DNA of 64,000 bases from an uncultured Campylobacter sp. (GTDB lineage Bacteria > Campylobacterota > Campylobacteria > Campylobacterales > Campylobacteraceae): assembly GCF_937921625.1 (NCBI RefSeq), contig NZ_CAKZTI010000054.1:48301-112300 (forward strand), given 5' to 3'. The notes under the pieces were generated by a model. The model was given only the letters and a program-made list of their open reading frames with translations. It searched no databases and was not told the DNA's origin. Of this stretch, positions 47,894 to 57,811 are shown piece after piece (positions within the stretch are counted from its first letter, which is position 1; every line of letters starts with the position of its first letter). The translations under genes were made by a program, and so were the position numbers.

Positions 47894-49326
47894 TGTCTGT
47901 TCTATTTAGTGAGACCAAAGAGCGCGAAAATCGCTTCATAACGGCACTTAAAATTTCGGTGCCGTTTACCTGCGTTTTAATTGTTTTTGGAATTATTTTG
48001 TTCCGAAACGGCGAGTTTAAATTTGACGACGTAATTTTGTTTTTGATACTTTTGATCTGCTATGTTTATTATGTCATTTATCAAATTTACTTCGGCTTTC
48101 AAAAGACGCTGATTGATCCCGTTACTCACGTGTTTGTGCGCGAGGAGATCGAGAAAATTTTAAGCAACGATCTAGCTAAAAATCGTCAAATAAATATCGT
48201 TCTTTTGCGAATTAAAAATATCATCGACATAAATGATCGATACGGATATAAAAACGGCGATGAAATTTTATACGAGTATTGTAAGGAACTTTCAAATTTT
48301 ATGGCGGAGCAGGGTTTTAAGGACCTTCCGATCGGGCGCTTTATAAACGGCTACTTTGTATTCGGCGTAGAATCAAAAACTACGAATTTAAGCCATATTT
48401 TGCGAATGTTCGAGCATAAAATTTCAAGTCAAACGATTAAAAATGTAGAGATAAAAAGCGAATTTGCAATGCTTCCAAGCTCTTATGACCGAAATCTAAA
48501 TAATATCGTAAATGCTCTATTTTATAAAATAAATCACCTGGACGACGAAGAGCACGGCGAGAAGGCTATTGACGTAGAGAAAGTATTAATTGACGTATTT
48601 TCCGCCGATGTAATGGAAGCGATAGATAGTGAAAATTTCAGTTTTAAATATCAGCGCGTCGCAGATAAAAACGGGGTAAAATCTCATATAAATTTAATTC
48701 CGAAACTTGATCTGCGAAGCGGCGAAAAGATCACAAAAAGTAGAATTTTAGATATTTTGCTTCTAAATCATTACGATATTAAATACGATATTTCGATGAT
48801 GAGGCAGATTTCTAGGATCATCTATTTTAAGGATATCGACGCTAAAATTTTTATTGAGATTATGCCTCAAACGCTGCGAAATAACGAGTTTCGTAATGAA
48901 ATTTTAAAGCTTATCGATAATAATCTGATCGATCCGAAAAAGATTGTGTTTGAGTTTAACGAAAAGCTTATCTATTCGGAGATCAAGCGCTTTGACGAAA
49001 TTTTGATTAAATTCCGCGAACTCGGTTTTAGCTTCGCGCTGTCGCAGTTTGGCGGCTCGAATGCAAGCTTTGAGTATTTAAAATTTTTAGAAGTGGATTT
49101 TATCATTTACGACATAGAATTTAATAAAAATTTAGACGACGAAAAGATTAAAAATATCTTTGTAGGCATTAACGAAGCCTGTGCAAAATCAGGCGTCAAA
49201 ACTGTAATGCGCTTCATAGATAAAGAGGAATTTCAAATGCAGCTTTATAAAATGGGCATCGATTATATTCAGGGATTTTGCGTCGAAAAGCCGAATGATA
49301 TATCGAATTTAAGGAGAGTGCAGTGA
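47893..49326 (+). CDS. Degenerate GGDEF-EAL membrane protein
   Basis: 477 residues: two N-terminal helices (about 20-40 and 46-66), a GGDEF-like domain (about 78-220) whose signature has become GRFINGYF, and an EAL-like domain (about 230-470) without the EAL motif and with LSQFGGSN where DDFGxGxS should be. Neither cyclase nor phosphodiesterase activity is expected; it may bind c-di-GMP or act as a scaffold. It overlaps gyrB by one base and queF by four, so it is translated with both. Confidence 0.8.
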
Positions 49327-49703
49327 GATACGGCGAAGAGGAAATTGTAAAATTTAACATCGAAAATTTAGAAGTTTGGCCCAACAAACAAGAGCGCGAT
49401 TATCTGATAAAAATCACCCTGCCCGAGTTTTGCTGCCGCTGCCCGCGCTCGGGATATCCGGACTTTGCGACGATCTATTTGGAATATATCCCGGACAAGC
49501 TCGTAGTAGAGCTTAAGGCGATTAAAATTTACATAAATTCCTTTATGAACCGCTATATCAGCCATGAGGATAGTATAAATGAAATTTACGGCGCGCTTCA
49601 AAGTAAGCTAAAGCCTAAATTTATGAAAATCACGGGCGATTTTAATCCGCGCGGCAATGTCCATACCGTAATCGAAATAAACTCGGATCAAATTTACCGA
49701 TGA
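49323..49703 (+). CDS. queF: NADPH-dependent 7-cyano-7-deazaguanine reductase
   Basis: 126-residue QueF (short YkvM type) that reduces preQ0 to preQ1 for tRNA queuosine. Nucleophile Cys is in LPEFCCRCPRSGYPDFATIYLEY, and the QueF motif VELKAIKIYINSFMN is intact. ATGA-type overlaps with both neighbours point to one transcript. Confidence 0.93.
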   Translation: MRYGEEEIVKFNIENLEVWPNKQERDYLIKITLPEFCCRCPRSGYPDFATIYLEYIPDKLVVELKAIKIYINSFMNRYISHEDSINEIYGALQSKLKPKFMKITGDFNPRGNVHTVIEINSDQIYR

Positions 49704-50935
49704 TAAGCTCAAATTTAGTCGAACAAATTTTTAAATCCGCAAGCATTAGCCGCTGGAACGATTACCCAAAGATGGTGAGTTTAGTCGAGCTCGACAAACA
49801 GGCGCATAAATTTATTATCGCTTATTTCATCGCTAGCTTTGAGCGTGATGTGGATATCAACTATGTGATAGAAGCGGGGATCTTTGAGTTTTTAGCGCGC
49901 ATCGTAGTAACAGACATCCGCCCGGACGTCTTTCATCAGATACAAAAAACCAAGAAAAAAAAGATCAACGAATGGGTTCTAAGTGTCCTGGAAAGCGATC
50001 TTTTGCCTATTCAAAACGGCGAGTTTTTCGAGCGATTTAAAAAATATCTAAATTCCAAAGATCATAAGAAAGAAGCGGTGATCTTAAAGGCAGCGAGCTA
50101 TCTCTCTACGCGCTGGGAATTTAACATCGTTTATCAAACGAGCCAGTTTCTAAACGACATCGAGGAGCTAAAAGCCAAGGTCGAGGAGGAGCTCGAGGAT
50201 TATTACGAGCTAATCGGTGTGCGAAAGATCGTGATGAATAAAAAACTTGCCCGCATAGTTGATCTTAGCGGCAGACTTCGTTTTCAAAAACGCTGGGCGC
50301 AGACGCCGCGCATCCCTGAGACGTCTGTACTAGGACATATGCTGGTAGTCGCGATTTTAAGCTACTTTTTCTCGCTTGAAATTGGTGCGTGCCGTTCGCG
50401 CACGGCATATAATTTTTTCTGCGCTCTATTTCACGATTTGCCCGAAAGCCTCACTCGCGACATCATTAGCCCCGTAAAATACGGCGTCAAAGGCCTTAGC
50501 GACATCATCGGCGAATATGAGATGCGGCTAATAGACGATAAAATTTTGCCTTTCGTGCCCGAGCATATGAGAGATGATTTCAGCTATATTTTGGGTATCC
50601 GCAAAGAGGGCGGTAAATTTATAAAAGACGAGTTTGAAAACCGAACCTTCGAGTTAGGTAAAGAGCCTAAATTTGCGGAGGGCAGCCTAAAGATGTTTAA
50701 TGAAGATAAATTTCGCGCAATCGACGGCAAGGCGCTTAAGTATTGCGATAAACTCGCGGCGTTTTTCGAGGCTGGAATTTCAATAAGCTACGGCGTAAAG
50801 AGTAAGGAGCTGCTTAGCGGATATAATTCGATGTTAGAGTTTTTCAAAGCCAAGCCGAAAATCGAAGGCGTCGATTTTCAGAGTGTTTGCGAGGATTTCA
50901 AAGAGCATTTCGGGCTTAATAGGATCGATTTGTAA
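49700..50935 (+). CDS. HD-domain phosphohydrolase
   Basis: 411 residues. A YfbR/HD-type core with His of LGHMLVVAILSYF, the HD pair in FCALFHDLPESLTRDI and the distal Asp of LKYCDKLAAFFEA forms the metal site of an HD phosphohydrolase. A further N-terminal region of about 180 residues is of unknown role. Substrate may be nucleotides. Its stop is only three bases from the 3' end of the SRP RNA, which lies antisense. Confidence 0.85.
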   Translation: MISSNLVEQIFKSASISRWNDYPKMVSLVELDKQAHKFIIAYFIASFERDVDINYVIEAGIFEFLARIVVTDIRPDVFHQIQKTKKKKINEWVLSVLESDLLPIQNGEFFERFKKYLNSKDHKKEAVILKAASYLSTRWEFNIVYQTSQFLNDIEELKAKVEEELEDYYELIGVRKIVMNKKLARIVDLSGRLRFQKRWAQTPRIPETSVLGHMLVVAILSYFFSLEIGACRSRTAYNFFCALFHDLPESLTRDIISPVKYGVKGLSDIIGEYEMRLIDDKILPFVPEHMRDDFSYILGIRKEGGKFIKDEFENRTFELGKEPKFAEGSLKMFNEDKFRAIDGKALKYCDKLAAFFEAGISISYGVKSKELLSGYNSMLEFFKAKPKIEGVDFQSVCEDFKEHFGLNRIDL

Positions 50936-50937
50936 AA

Positions 50938-51041
50938 CCCCTTCCCAGATGGCTGCGGCACATGCGAGATCTAAGTGCTCTGCTGTATTCCTACCCTGAA
51001 GCGGTGCCTAAAAAAAGCATTGCACAGGTCTAAGAAAGGGC
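50938..51041 (-). ncRNA. ffs: Signal recognition particle RNA (4.5S-type)
   Basis: On the minus strand the 5' arm CCCTTTCTTAGA pairs fully with the 3' arm TCTGGGAAGGGG, and the apex reads CAG-G-GTA-GGAA-TAC-AGCAG: a GGAA tetraloop on a three-pair stem with the conserved asymmetric AGCAG loop, as in E. coli (CAG-G-UCC-GGAA-GGA-AGCAG). GCATGTGCCG also matches the E. coli molecule. The 104-nt length is right for the short bacterial SRP RNA that binds Ffh. A TATAAT box lies at 51049-51054, placing the start at about 51041. Confidence 0.9.
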
Positions 51042-51048
51042 AAACGGG

Positions 51049-51054
51049 ATTATA
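51049..51054 (-). promoter_or_regulatory. -10 element of the SRP RNA gene
   Basis: TATAAT on the minus strand seven bases before the predicted 5' end of the SRP RNA. Confidence 0.65.
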
Positions 51055-51083
51055 TGGAAATGTTTCTTAAAGTAAGGTTATAA

Positions 51084-51503
51084 ATGAATTTCAAAAATCA
51101 TCTTCTATCCGTATTTCGCGAGGTCTTTATCCCTCATCATCGCTCTATCGAGTTTAGAGCCAAAATTTTTGCCGCGATGCTACTTGCCAAAAAGAAGCAG
51201 ACCGACGAGGATTACGACGTGATCAAAGATATAGCGGGCGAAATTTATCCGGGCGACGAGCAACGCATCGGCGTACTGGTATCCATCGTAAAAGAGTATA
51301 TCTTAAAGGCGAAGACCTATAAAGGCCTAAATTTAGACTCGCTTTTAAAAGAGATCGACAGAGATATTAAAAATAACAAAAAATATATCAAAAAGATCGA
51401 TTTTTCGCATCTGCGCCGTCTGATCGGCGACGATGACGAGGACGCGTTGATCCAACAGCGCGTTTATGAGTTTTTTGTCTGCGAAGTCAAAGAGTACTCG
51501 TAA
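51084..51503 (+). CDS. Conserved hypothetical protein
   Basis: 139 residues, cytoplasmic, helical and charged, with FREVFIPHHRSIEFRAKIFAAMLLAKK and a C-terminal DFSHLRRLIGDDDEDALIQQRVYEF. TerB-like or other helical fold is possible but unproven. AAGG before ATG 51084. Transcribed toward typA, divergent from the SRP RNA. Confidence 0.7.
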   Translation: MNFKNHLLSVFREVFIPHHRSIEFRAKIFAAMLLAKKKQTDEDYDVIKDIAGEIYPGDEQRIGVLVSIVKEYILKAKTYKGLNLDSLLKEIDRDIKNNKKYIKKIDFSHLRRLIGDDDEDALIQQRVYEFFVCEVKEYS

Positions 51504-51528
51504 ATTTTTATCTTAAGAATTTTTTTAG

Positions 51529-51534
51529 TATAAT
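51529..51534 (+). promoter_or_regulatory. -10 element of typA
   Basis: TATAAT 34 bases before the TTG start at 51568. Confidence 0.6.
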
Positions 51535-51567
51535 CGTCAGCCTTTAAAATAGCAAACGGAGAAAATT

Positions 51568-53370
51568 TTGGAAAATATCAGAAATATCGCGGTTATCGCG
51601 CACGTCGATCACGGCAAGACCACTATCGTAGATGAGCTTTTAAAACAGTCCGGCACCTTTGGTAATCACCAAGAAGTCGGCGAGCGCGTGATGGACAGCA
51701 ACGACATCGAGCGCGAGCGCGGTATTACGATCCTATCCAAAAATACTGCCATCCACTACGGCGGCGTTAAAATCAATATCATTGACACTCCGGGCCACGC
51801 CGATTTCGGCGGCGAGGTCGAGCGCGTGCTAAAGATGGTGGACGGCGTACTCTTACTCGTCGATGCGCAAGAAGGCGTTATGCCGCAGACAAAATTTGTC
51901 GTCAAAAAGGCGCTATCTTTGGGGCTGCGGCCGATCGTGGTCGTAAATAAAATCGACAAGCCCGCAGCCGATCCGGACCGCGTGGTAAATGAAATTTTCG
52001 ATCTTTTCGTAGCGCTTGACGCAAACGACGAGCAGCTCGAGTTTCCGGTCATCTACGCCGCTGCTAAAAACGGCTACGCAAAATACGATCTAAGCGACGA
52101 AAGCGCCGATATGAAGCCGCTTTTTGAGACGATCATCTCTCACGTTCCGACCCCTAGCGGTAGCGATGACAATCCTTTGCAGCTGCAGGTTTTCACGCTC
52201 GATTACGATAACTACGTAGGCAAGATTGGCATCGCTAGGATTTTCAACGGCACTATAAATAAAAACCAAAGTGTTATGTTAGCCAAAGCCGATGGCACGC
52301 ATATAAATGGTAGAATTTCAAAACTGATCGGCTTTAGCGGGCTTGAGCGCACCGACATCGACGCGGCGGGCACCGGCGACATCGTGGCGATCGCTGGCTT
52401 TGACGCACTTGACGTAGGCGACAGCATCGTCGATCCCAATAATCCGATTCCGCTTGATGCGCTACATATCGAAGAGCCCACCCTTAGCGTAATTTTCAGC
52501 GTAAATGACGGACCGCTAGCCGGCACGGAGGGTAAATTCGTAACCTCAAATAAGATTGACGAGCGCTTGGAAGCGGAGATGAAAACCAACATCGCGATGC
52601 GCTATGAAAACGCGGGCGAGGGAAAATTTAAAGTAAGCGGTCGCGGCGAGCTGCAGATCACGATTTTAGCCGAGAATATGCGCCGCGAGGGCTTTGAGTT
52701 TTGCCTCGGGCGCCCGGAAGTTATCATCAAAGAGATCGACGGCATCAAATGCGAGCCTTTCGAGCACCTAGTTATCGACGCGCCCGATGATTGCACCGGC
52801 ACCGTCATCGAAAAACTAGGCCGCAAAAAGGCCGAGATGAAGGTGATGAACCCTACCGGCGATGGGCAAACGCGTATGGAGTTTGAGATCCCGGCGCGCG
52901 GTCTTATCGGCTTTCGCTCGCAGTTTTTGACCGATACTCGCGGCGAAGGGGTGATGAATCATAGCTTTTTGGAATTCCGCCCTTTCATCGGCGCGGTCGA
53001 GAAGCGACAAAACGGCGCGCTCGTGAGTATGGAAAACGGAGTGGCGCTAGGATACAGTTTGTGGAATCTGCAAGATCGCGGCGTGCTTTTTATCGCTCCG
53101 CAGGCGAAGGTTTATCTGGGTATGATCATCGGCGAGCACAGCCGTCCGAACGATCTGGACGTCAATCCGATCAAGGGTAAAAATTTAACCAACGTCCGCG
53201 CCAGCGGTAGCGACGATGCGATCAAGCTCGTGCCGCCGCGTGCGCTAAATTTAGAGCGCGCGCTGGAGTGGATCGAGGAGGACGAGCTTGTGGAGGTTAC
53301 GCCCGTAAATATCCGCGTGCGCAAGCGATACTTAGACCCTACGACGCGCAGACGAATGGCGAAAAAATAG
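51568..53370 (+). CDS. typA: Ribosome-associated GTPase TypA/BipA
   Basis: 600-residue translation GTPase. G1 [10 protein letters not shown]3 DTPGHADF, G4 NKIDK, switch [10 protein letters not shown]; domain V/C-terminal [16 protein letters not shown] is family-specific. Binds 70S ribosomes under stress and cold. The TTG at 51568 after CGGAGAAAATT opens [19 protein letters not shown]. Followed by a strong terminator. Confidence 0.95.
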   Translation: MENIRNIAVIAHVDHGKTTIVDELLKQSGTFGNHQEVGERVMDSNDIERERGITILSKNTAIHYGGVKINIIDTPGHADFGGEVERVLKMVDGVLLLVDAQEGVMPQTKFVVKKALSLGLRPIVVVNKIDKPAADPDRVVNEIFDLFVALDANDEQLEFPVIYAAAKNGYAKYDLSDESADMKPLFETIISHVPTPSGSDDNPLQLQVFTLDYDNYVGKIGIARIFNGTINKNQSVMLAKADGTHINGRISKLIGFSGLERTDIDAAGTGDIVAIAGFDALDVGDSIVDPNNPIPLDALHIEEPTLSVIFSVNDGPLAGTEGKFVTSNKIDERLEAEMKTNIAMRYENAGEGKFKVSGRGELQITILAENMRREGFEFCLGRPEVIIKEIDGIKCEPFEHLVIDAPDDCTGTVIEKLGRKKAEMKVMNPTGDGQTRMEFEIPARGLIGFRSQFLTDTRGEGVMNHSFLEFRPFIGAVEKRQNGALVSMENGVALGYSLWNLQDRGVLFIAPQAKVYLGMIIGEHSRPNDLDVNPIKGKNLTNVRASGSDDAIKLVPPRALNLERALEWIEEDELVEVTPVNIRVRKRYLDPTTRRRMAKK

Positions 53371-53396
53371 AATTTCAAAATGAAATTTTAAAATTC

Positions 53397-53433
53397 GGCG
53401 TGAAATTTAGCTTTTAAATTTCACGCCTTTTTT
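53397..53433 (+). terminator. Rho-independent terminator of typA
   Basis: GGCGTGAAATTTA and TAAATTTCACGCC form a perfect thirteen-pair stem around GCTTT, followed by a run of T (53428-53433). Confidence 0.85.
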
Positions 53434-53482
53434 ATAGGCAAATTTTAAAATTTACGCTGCTAAAATTTTGCTAGGAGAGGCA

Positions 53483-54070
53483 ATGAATCTTGTTTTATTC
53501 GACTTTGATGGCACGATCACGCGCGATGATTCGCTGCTCGAGTTCGTCGCCTACGTAGTCGGATTTAAGAAATTTTTTCGCGGGATTTTGGTGCTATCGC
53601 CCATTTTAGCGGCGTATAAGCTAGGTCTTGCGAGCAATAATTTTACGCGCAGAAAGCTCTTGGGCTACTTTTTTGCGGGCATGAGCGCCGATAAATTCGA
53701 TAAAATTTGCAAAAAATACTCCACCACTCACATCGAAGATATCCTAAAACAAAGCGCGATGGACAAGATCGCAAGCTACAAAGCCGCAGGCGATAAAATC
53801 GTCATCGTCACTGCCTCGCTCGAAGATTGGCTACGTCCGTGGTGTGACGCACAGGGCTTGGAGCTTTTAGGCACTAAAATACGGCGCAAAGGCGGCATTA
53901 TCACGGGCGAGATCGAGGGGCATAACTGCTACGGCGCGCAAAAGGTCGCTCGCGTGCGCGCGGCATATGACGTGAGCGCGTTTGATCGCGTTATCGCTTA
54001 CGGCGACAGCAGAGGCGATCGCGAGATGCTCGAGTTTGCCGATGAGGCGCACTACAAGGTGTTTGAGTAA
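53483..54070 (+). CDS. HAD-family phosphatase (subfamily IB, SerB-like)
   Basis: 195-residue hydrolase. DFDGTITRDDS is motif I (nucleophile Asp), IVTASLEDW motif II, and YGDSRGDREML motif IV, the HAD-IB pattern of phosphoserine phosphatase-like enzymes. Substrate unknown. ATG 53483 follows GGAGAGGCA. Confidence 0.85.
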   Translation: MNLVLFDFDGTITRDDSLLEFVAYVVGFKKFFRGILVLSPILAAYKLGLASNNFTRRKLLGYFFAGMSADKFDKICKKYSTTHIEDILKQSAMDKIASYKAAGDKIVIVTASLEDWLRPWCDAQGLELLGTKIRRKGGIITGEIEGHNCYGAQKVARVRAAYDVSAFDRVIAYGDSRGDREMLEFADEAHYKVFE

Positions 54071-54459
54071 ATTTCTGCGACCACAAAGCTTAAGCGATAG
54101 TATCTGCGACGACTGCGCTTTTGCCGTGGGTCAGAATTTAGCTCACGCAGAATTTTATCCTTTTAAATTTATCTCGCTTATCTAGGGGATTTTGTTACAG
54201 CATGGATTTTGAAATTCGCAGTGCGGGTAAATTCTAAAATTCCGTCGTGTATAAAATTCTGTTCGTAGCGTAGAATTTTACTTTGAATGGAATAGATATT
54301 CTAAAACCGAGCGAGCGTGAGATAAAATTTTAAATTTTAGAATTTTACGAAATTTTGCAGCTACAAAAATTCCAAAATTTGCAGATCGTAAAATTCCACT
54401 CGCCGTGTGCGAAGCGGAATTTTGAAATTTCAAAATTCCGCGCCTTAGAATTCTAAGGT
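54071..54459. other. 389-bp gene-free stretch
   Basis: Dense in AATTTTAAAATTT-type palindromes between about 54225 and 54445. No coding frame or RNA gene recognised. Confidence 0.6.
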
Positions 54460-55272
54460 CTAAAGCATGTTGTAAATTCCGTCTAGCAGGAAGTATTTTT
54501 TATCCGCAGTGCCGCGGTAAAATGGCTCGAAAGTGTCCTCATAAGCCTTTTTGAAAAAGCCCTCTTTGCTTAGCTTAATTAGATCGGCATTGATGAAATC
54601 AAGCAGGCTTTGATTGCCTTTTTGCACGCCGACGCCTAAGAATTCCGCCGCGCCTAGGTTTTTAAACGGCACTTCGAGCGTATCGTCTACTACGGCGTAG
54701 GCTAGGACGATGATGTTGTCATTGGCGTAGCCGTCGGCTCTGCCGTCCTTCATCATCGCATAGCACTCGGAGGTATTTTTGCAGTAAACTAAATTGCTAA
54801 ATTTCTCTTTGCGTAGATAGCGCTCGGTCATTGAGCCGTTGGGATTTTTTTCGATTGAAATTCTCATATCACGAACTTGCGCGAAATCCCTTACTTGATC
54901 CTCTTTACGCGTTACAATGCCAAAATTTACCGATAGATACGGAAGTGAGAAATCCACCTGCTTCTTACGCTCTTGCGTAATCATAAAGGTGCCGATGACC
55001 ATATCGACCTTGTTATTTTTCAAAAACGGGATTCTATCGCCTGCGGTTACGGCTACGAACTGCACTTCGCCCTTTTTATCGCCGAAAATGTCTTTGGCGA
55101 TTGAGCTAGCAAGCTCGATTTCAAAACCCTCAAACTTGCCGTTATTAGACTCGCTTAGCGGCGGACGACCTTCGCGCACGCCTACTCTGATAACCCCTGC
55201 CTGCCTGATTTCATCTAGTGTATTTGCAAAAATGCTAGCGTAAAATAAGGCTAAAATAAAAAGTAATCTCAT
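54460..55272 (-). CDS. PEB1-like amino-acid-binding periplasmic protein
   Basis: 270-residue solute-binding protein, family 3. Signal peptide (about 1-17), then IRQAGVIRVGVREGRPPLS and FEGFEIELASSIAKDIFG; VTRKEDQVRDFAQVRDMRI and the closing FEPFYRGTADKKYFLLDGIY. Binds an amino acid or similar, passing it to an ABC permease that is not nearby. Close paralog of the gene at 55500, in tandem. Possibly an adhesin in host contact. Confidence 0.85.
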   Translation of the reverse strand: MRLLFILALFYASIFANTLDEIRQAGVIRVGVREGRPPLSESNNGKFEGFEIELASSIAKDIFGDKKGEVQFVAVTAGDRIPFLKNNKVDMVIGTFMITQERKKQVDFSLPYLSVNFGIVTRKEDQVRDFAQVRDMRISIEKNPNGSMTERYLRKEKFSNLVYCKNTSECYAMMKDGRADGYANDNIIVLAYAVVDDTLEVPFKNLGAAEFLGVGVQKGNQSLLDFINADLIKLSKEGFFKKAYEDTFEPFYRGTADKKYFLLDGIYNML

Positions 55273-55499
55273 AAAAAGCCCCCTACTTTTTAGTTTTCGG
55301 AATAATTATAGCACTATATATTTTAGAGAAAATAAATGCAAGCGGTTTAAAATTTAATTACCGCGCGTATGCAGGTTTGAAATTTAGGGGCAAAGCGGGG
55401 ATTTAAAATTTTGCAAATTTGCTAAATTTTAAATCCCAAGATTTATTCGTTATGCAAACTGCCTTCGATAAATTTTATATTTTGATTCCTAGCTCGCTT

Positions 55500-56303
55500 T
55501 TATAGCAAATCATAAATTCCATCTAAAAGGAAGTATTTTTTATCCGCCGTGCCGCGGTAAAAAGGCTCAAAGGTATCCTGATAAGCCTTTTTGAAAAAGC
55601 CCTCTTTACTTAGTTTTACAAGCTCTGCGTTGATAAAATCAAGTAGCTCCTTATTTCCTTTTTGCACGCCAATACCGATGAAATCGGGCTTGCCGAAGTT
55701 TTGAAACGGCACTTCGAGCGTATCGTCCACGACGGCGTAGGCTAGCACCGTGATATTTAGATTGACGTATCCGTCGGCTTTGCCGTCACGGATCATCGCG
55801 TAGCATTCGCTTGTACTTTTGCAGTAGCTTACGTTGCTAAATTTCTCTTTTTTGAGATAATTATCTACGGTCGTGCCCTCTTCGGTTATGAGCCTCATAT
55901 CGCGCAAACGCGATATATCTTTGATGGCGTCCGCTTTGCGAGTTAGTACGCCGAGATTGGTCGAAAAATACGGCATCGAGAAGTCTACATGATTTTTGCG
56001 CGCCGAATCGATGACGAAGGTAGCTGCAACTATATCGACTTTATTATTGACTAGATATGAGACGCGATCGGCGGCGCTTAGAGAGACAAACTGCACTTCG
56101 TCTTGTTTAGCGCCGAAAATCGCCTTTGCGATCGCATTGGCAAGCTTGATCTCAAAGCCTTCAAATTTACCACCGCTAATCTCGCTAAAAGGCGGTCTGC
56201 CGTCTCTGACGCCTACTCTAATGACGCCGCTATTTCTGATCTCTTGCAGCGTGTTTGCAAAAAGCCCTGCACAAAGCAAGATCAAAGTAAAAAGTAGTTT
56301 CAT
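55500..56303 (-). CDS. PEB1-like amino-acid-binding periplasmic protein (paralog)
   Basis: 267-residue solute-binding protein with the same architecture as its neighbour: signal peptide, IRNSGVIRVGVRDGRPPFS, FEGFEIKLANAIAKAIFG, ending FEPFYRGTADKKYFLLDGIY. The two differ most in the middle (residues about 60-150), the ligand side, so specificities probably differ. Separate 227-bp spacer, no permease. Confidence 0.85.
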   Translation of the reverse strand: MKLLFTLILLCAGLFANTLQEIRNSGVIRVGVRDGRPPFSEISGGKFEGFEIKLANAIAKAIFGAKQDEVQFVSLSAADRVSYLVNNKVDIVAATFVIDSARKNHVDFSMPYFSTNLGVLTRKADAIKDISRLRDMRLITEEGTTVDNYLKKEKFSNVSYCKSTSECYAMIRDGKADGYVNLNITVLAYAVVDDTLEVPFQNFGKPDFIGIGVQKGNKELLDFINAELVKLSKEGFFKKAYQDTFEPFYRGTADKKYFLLDGIYDLL

Positions 56304-56472
56304 TTGCCGCTCCTTTGTTTAGGTTATTTACGGCTAATTCTAGCGAAATTAAAATCAAAAGGCGCTTTTTTGGGCTAAATTTATTTGTCGTTTGCTTTTT
56401 ATGAAATTTCAAGACGCCGTTAAATTTAGCCTTAGATTTGATATAATCGGGCAAAATTTAAGCGAGGGCGAT

Positions 56473-57429
56473 ATGAAAAATTTTATCTTTTTGTGGCTTT
56501 TGCTTGCAGGCTGCGTTTTCGGCGGCGCTAAGGATGACCCGAGAGTTTCTGCTTCACAGCAAGCAGAGTCAAATTTATCGCAGCCAAATTTTGAAATTTT
56601 TTACGATGAAAATGCTAGCGATGCGCAGATAGATGCGGGCTTGGACGCGCTTTTGGAATTCGCGGCGCAAAACAGGGGCAGGATCGACGAGGATTTCGGG
56701 GAGTTTAAAGATAGAATTTTCACTGCTTTCATTTTTAATCCGAAGGTGCTGCGAAATTCAAAATTTGACTTCGAGCGGATAGAAAAAATCCTTAAATTTA
56801 AACCAAATCTCAATTACGGCGGAGACGGCGGTTTTTTCTCGCCGCTAAAGCTCGCGATCTTTTTCGGCTCGAAATTTAGCGGCGAGACGGCAAAGCTTTA
56901 TCACTTTGATAGCGCCGATGCGATGCGGCTTTTAGAGCTTTTGGTGCAAAACGGCGCGAACGTCAAGGCTAGCGGGCTGCTGCGAGATGCCGCGGCAAAC
57001 GATAATTTCGAGGCATTTAAGTTTTTGATCGCAAACGGCGCGCGAGATACGAAAGACGTGGTCGGCTCGGTTGCGGGCAGCGAATTAATATTTTTAAGCG
57101 ATAACAACGTTTCTATTCTCGGATATAAGGAGGCGCTGCCGCTTGCCGCGAGGGAGTTTGCCGCGGGCGCCAAATTTAAAGAATTCCGTGACGGGAGATT
57201 ACGCTATGTGGAGGAAATTTTAAAATTTCAAAGCTTTGCGAGCATCGATAAAAAGGAGATCGAAACACTTATCAAAGTAGCTGTGGTGCTGGATGACGAG
57301 ATGACGGCGAAATTTCTGCTCTCGCACGGTCTGTGCGAGCAGAAAGAGCTTTGCGAGTTTCTAAAAGCGCAGGCGAAAACTTACGACGCTGTAAAAATTT
57401 CTAAAATTTTAAGCTGCAAAGAAAAGTAA
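56473..57429 (+). CDS. Ankyrin-repeat lipoprotein
   Basis: 318 residues. Start at ATG 56473 after GAGGGCGAT; lipobox LLAGC at residue 15 (MKNFIFLWLLLAGC). The mature part has ankyrin-type repeats (ALLEFAAQNRG, MRLLELLVQNGANVKASGLLRDAAANDNFEAFKFLIANGA). Probable membrane-bound periplasmic scaffold. A longer upstream frame from 56392 lacks a ribosome site and signal. Confidence 0.75.
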   Translation: MKNFIFLWLLLAGCVFGGAKDDPRVSASQQAESNLSQPNFEIFYDENASDAQIDAGLDALLEFAAQNRGRIDEDFGEFKDRIFTAFIFNPKVLRNSKFDFERIEKILKFKPNLNYGGDGGFFSPLKLAIFFGSKFSGETAKLYHFDSADAMRLLELLVQNGANVKASGLLRDAAANDNFEAFKFLIANGARDTKDVVGSVAGSELIFLSDNNVSILGYKEALPLAAREFAAGAKFKEFRDGRLRYVEEILKFQSFASIDKKEIETLIKVAVVLDDEMTAKFLLSHGLCEQKELCEFLKAQAKTYDAVKISKILSCKEK

Positions 57430-57811
57430 ATTTTAAAATTTGAGCAGCTATGGCGGTGCAAAGCAGATAAATTCGCTATTATAATTGCGCCAGTCGCAGC
57501 CGCTCTACTTTGTCATTTAACGCGAGCGAAAAAGCAAAATTTGTTCCGCCTAACCTACCCTCCTCCGCTTATCAAACAGCTCGCTATTAAGTTCATTCGA
57601 GATAAATTTTAATGTATTTGCCAGACAGCGCGGCGGCGAAGGTAAATTTTAAAATTTAGCCGCTCGCTACTAAAATTTCAAGGTTGCTTTCAGCTTTAGT
57701 GTGCCGCAAAAGCGCACTATATATTGTGTTCAGACACAATCAAATAGCTTGTAAGACGCGAGCTTTTCAAATAGTCTTGCATTAAATTTACATCTGCCAC
57801 GCGAATTCAAA
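57430..57811. other. 382-bp gene-free stretch
   Basis: Between convergent ankyrin lipoprotein and regulator genes. AAAATTT words and no recognisable RNA or terminator. Confidence 0.6.
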
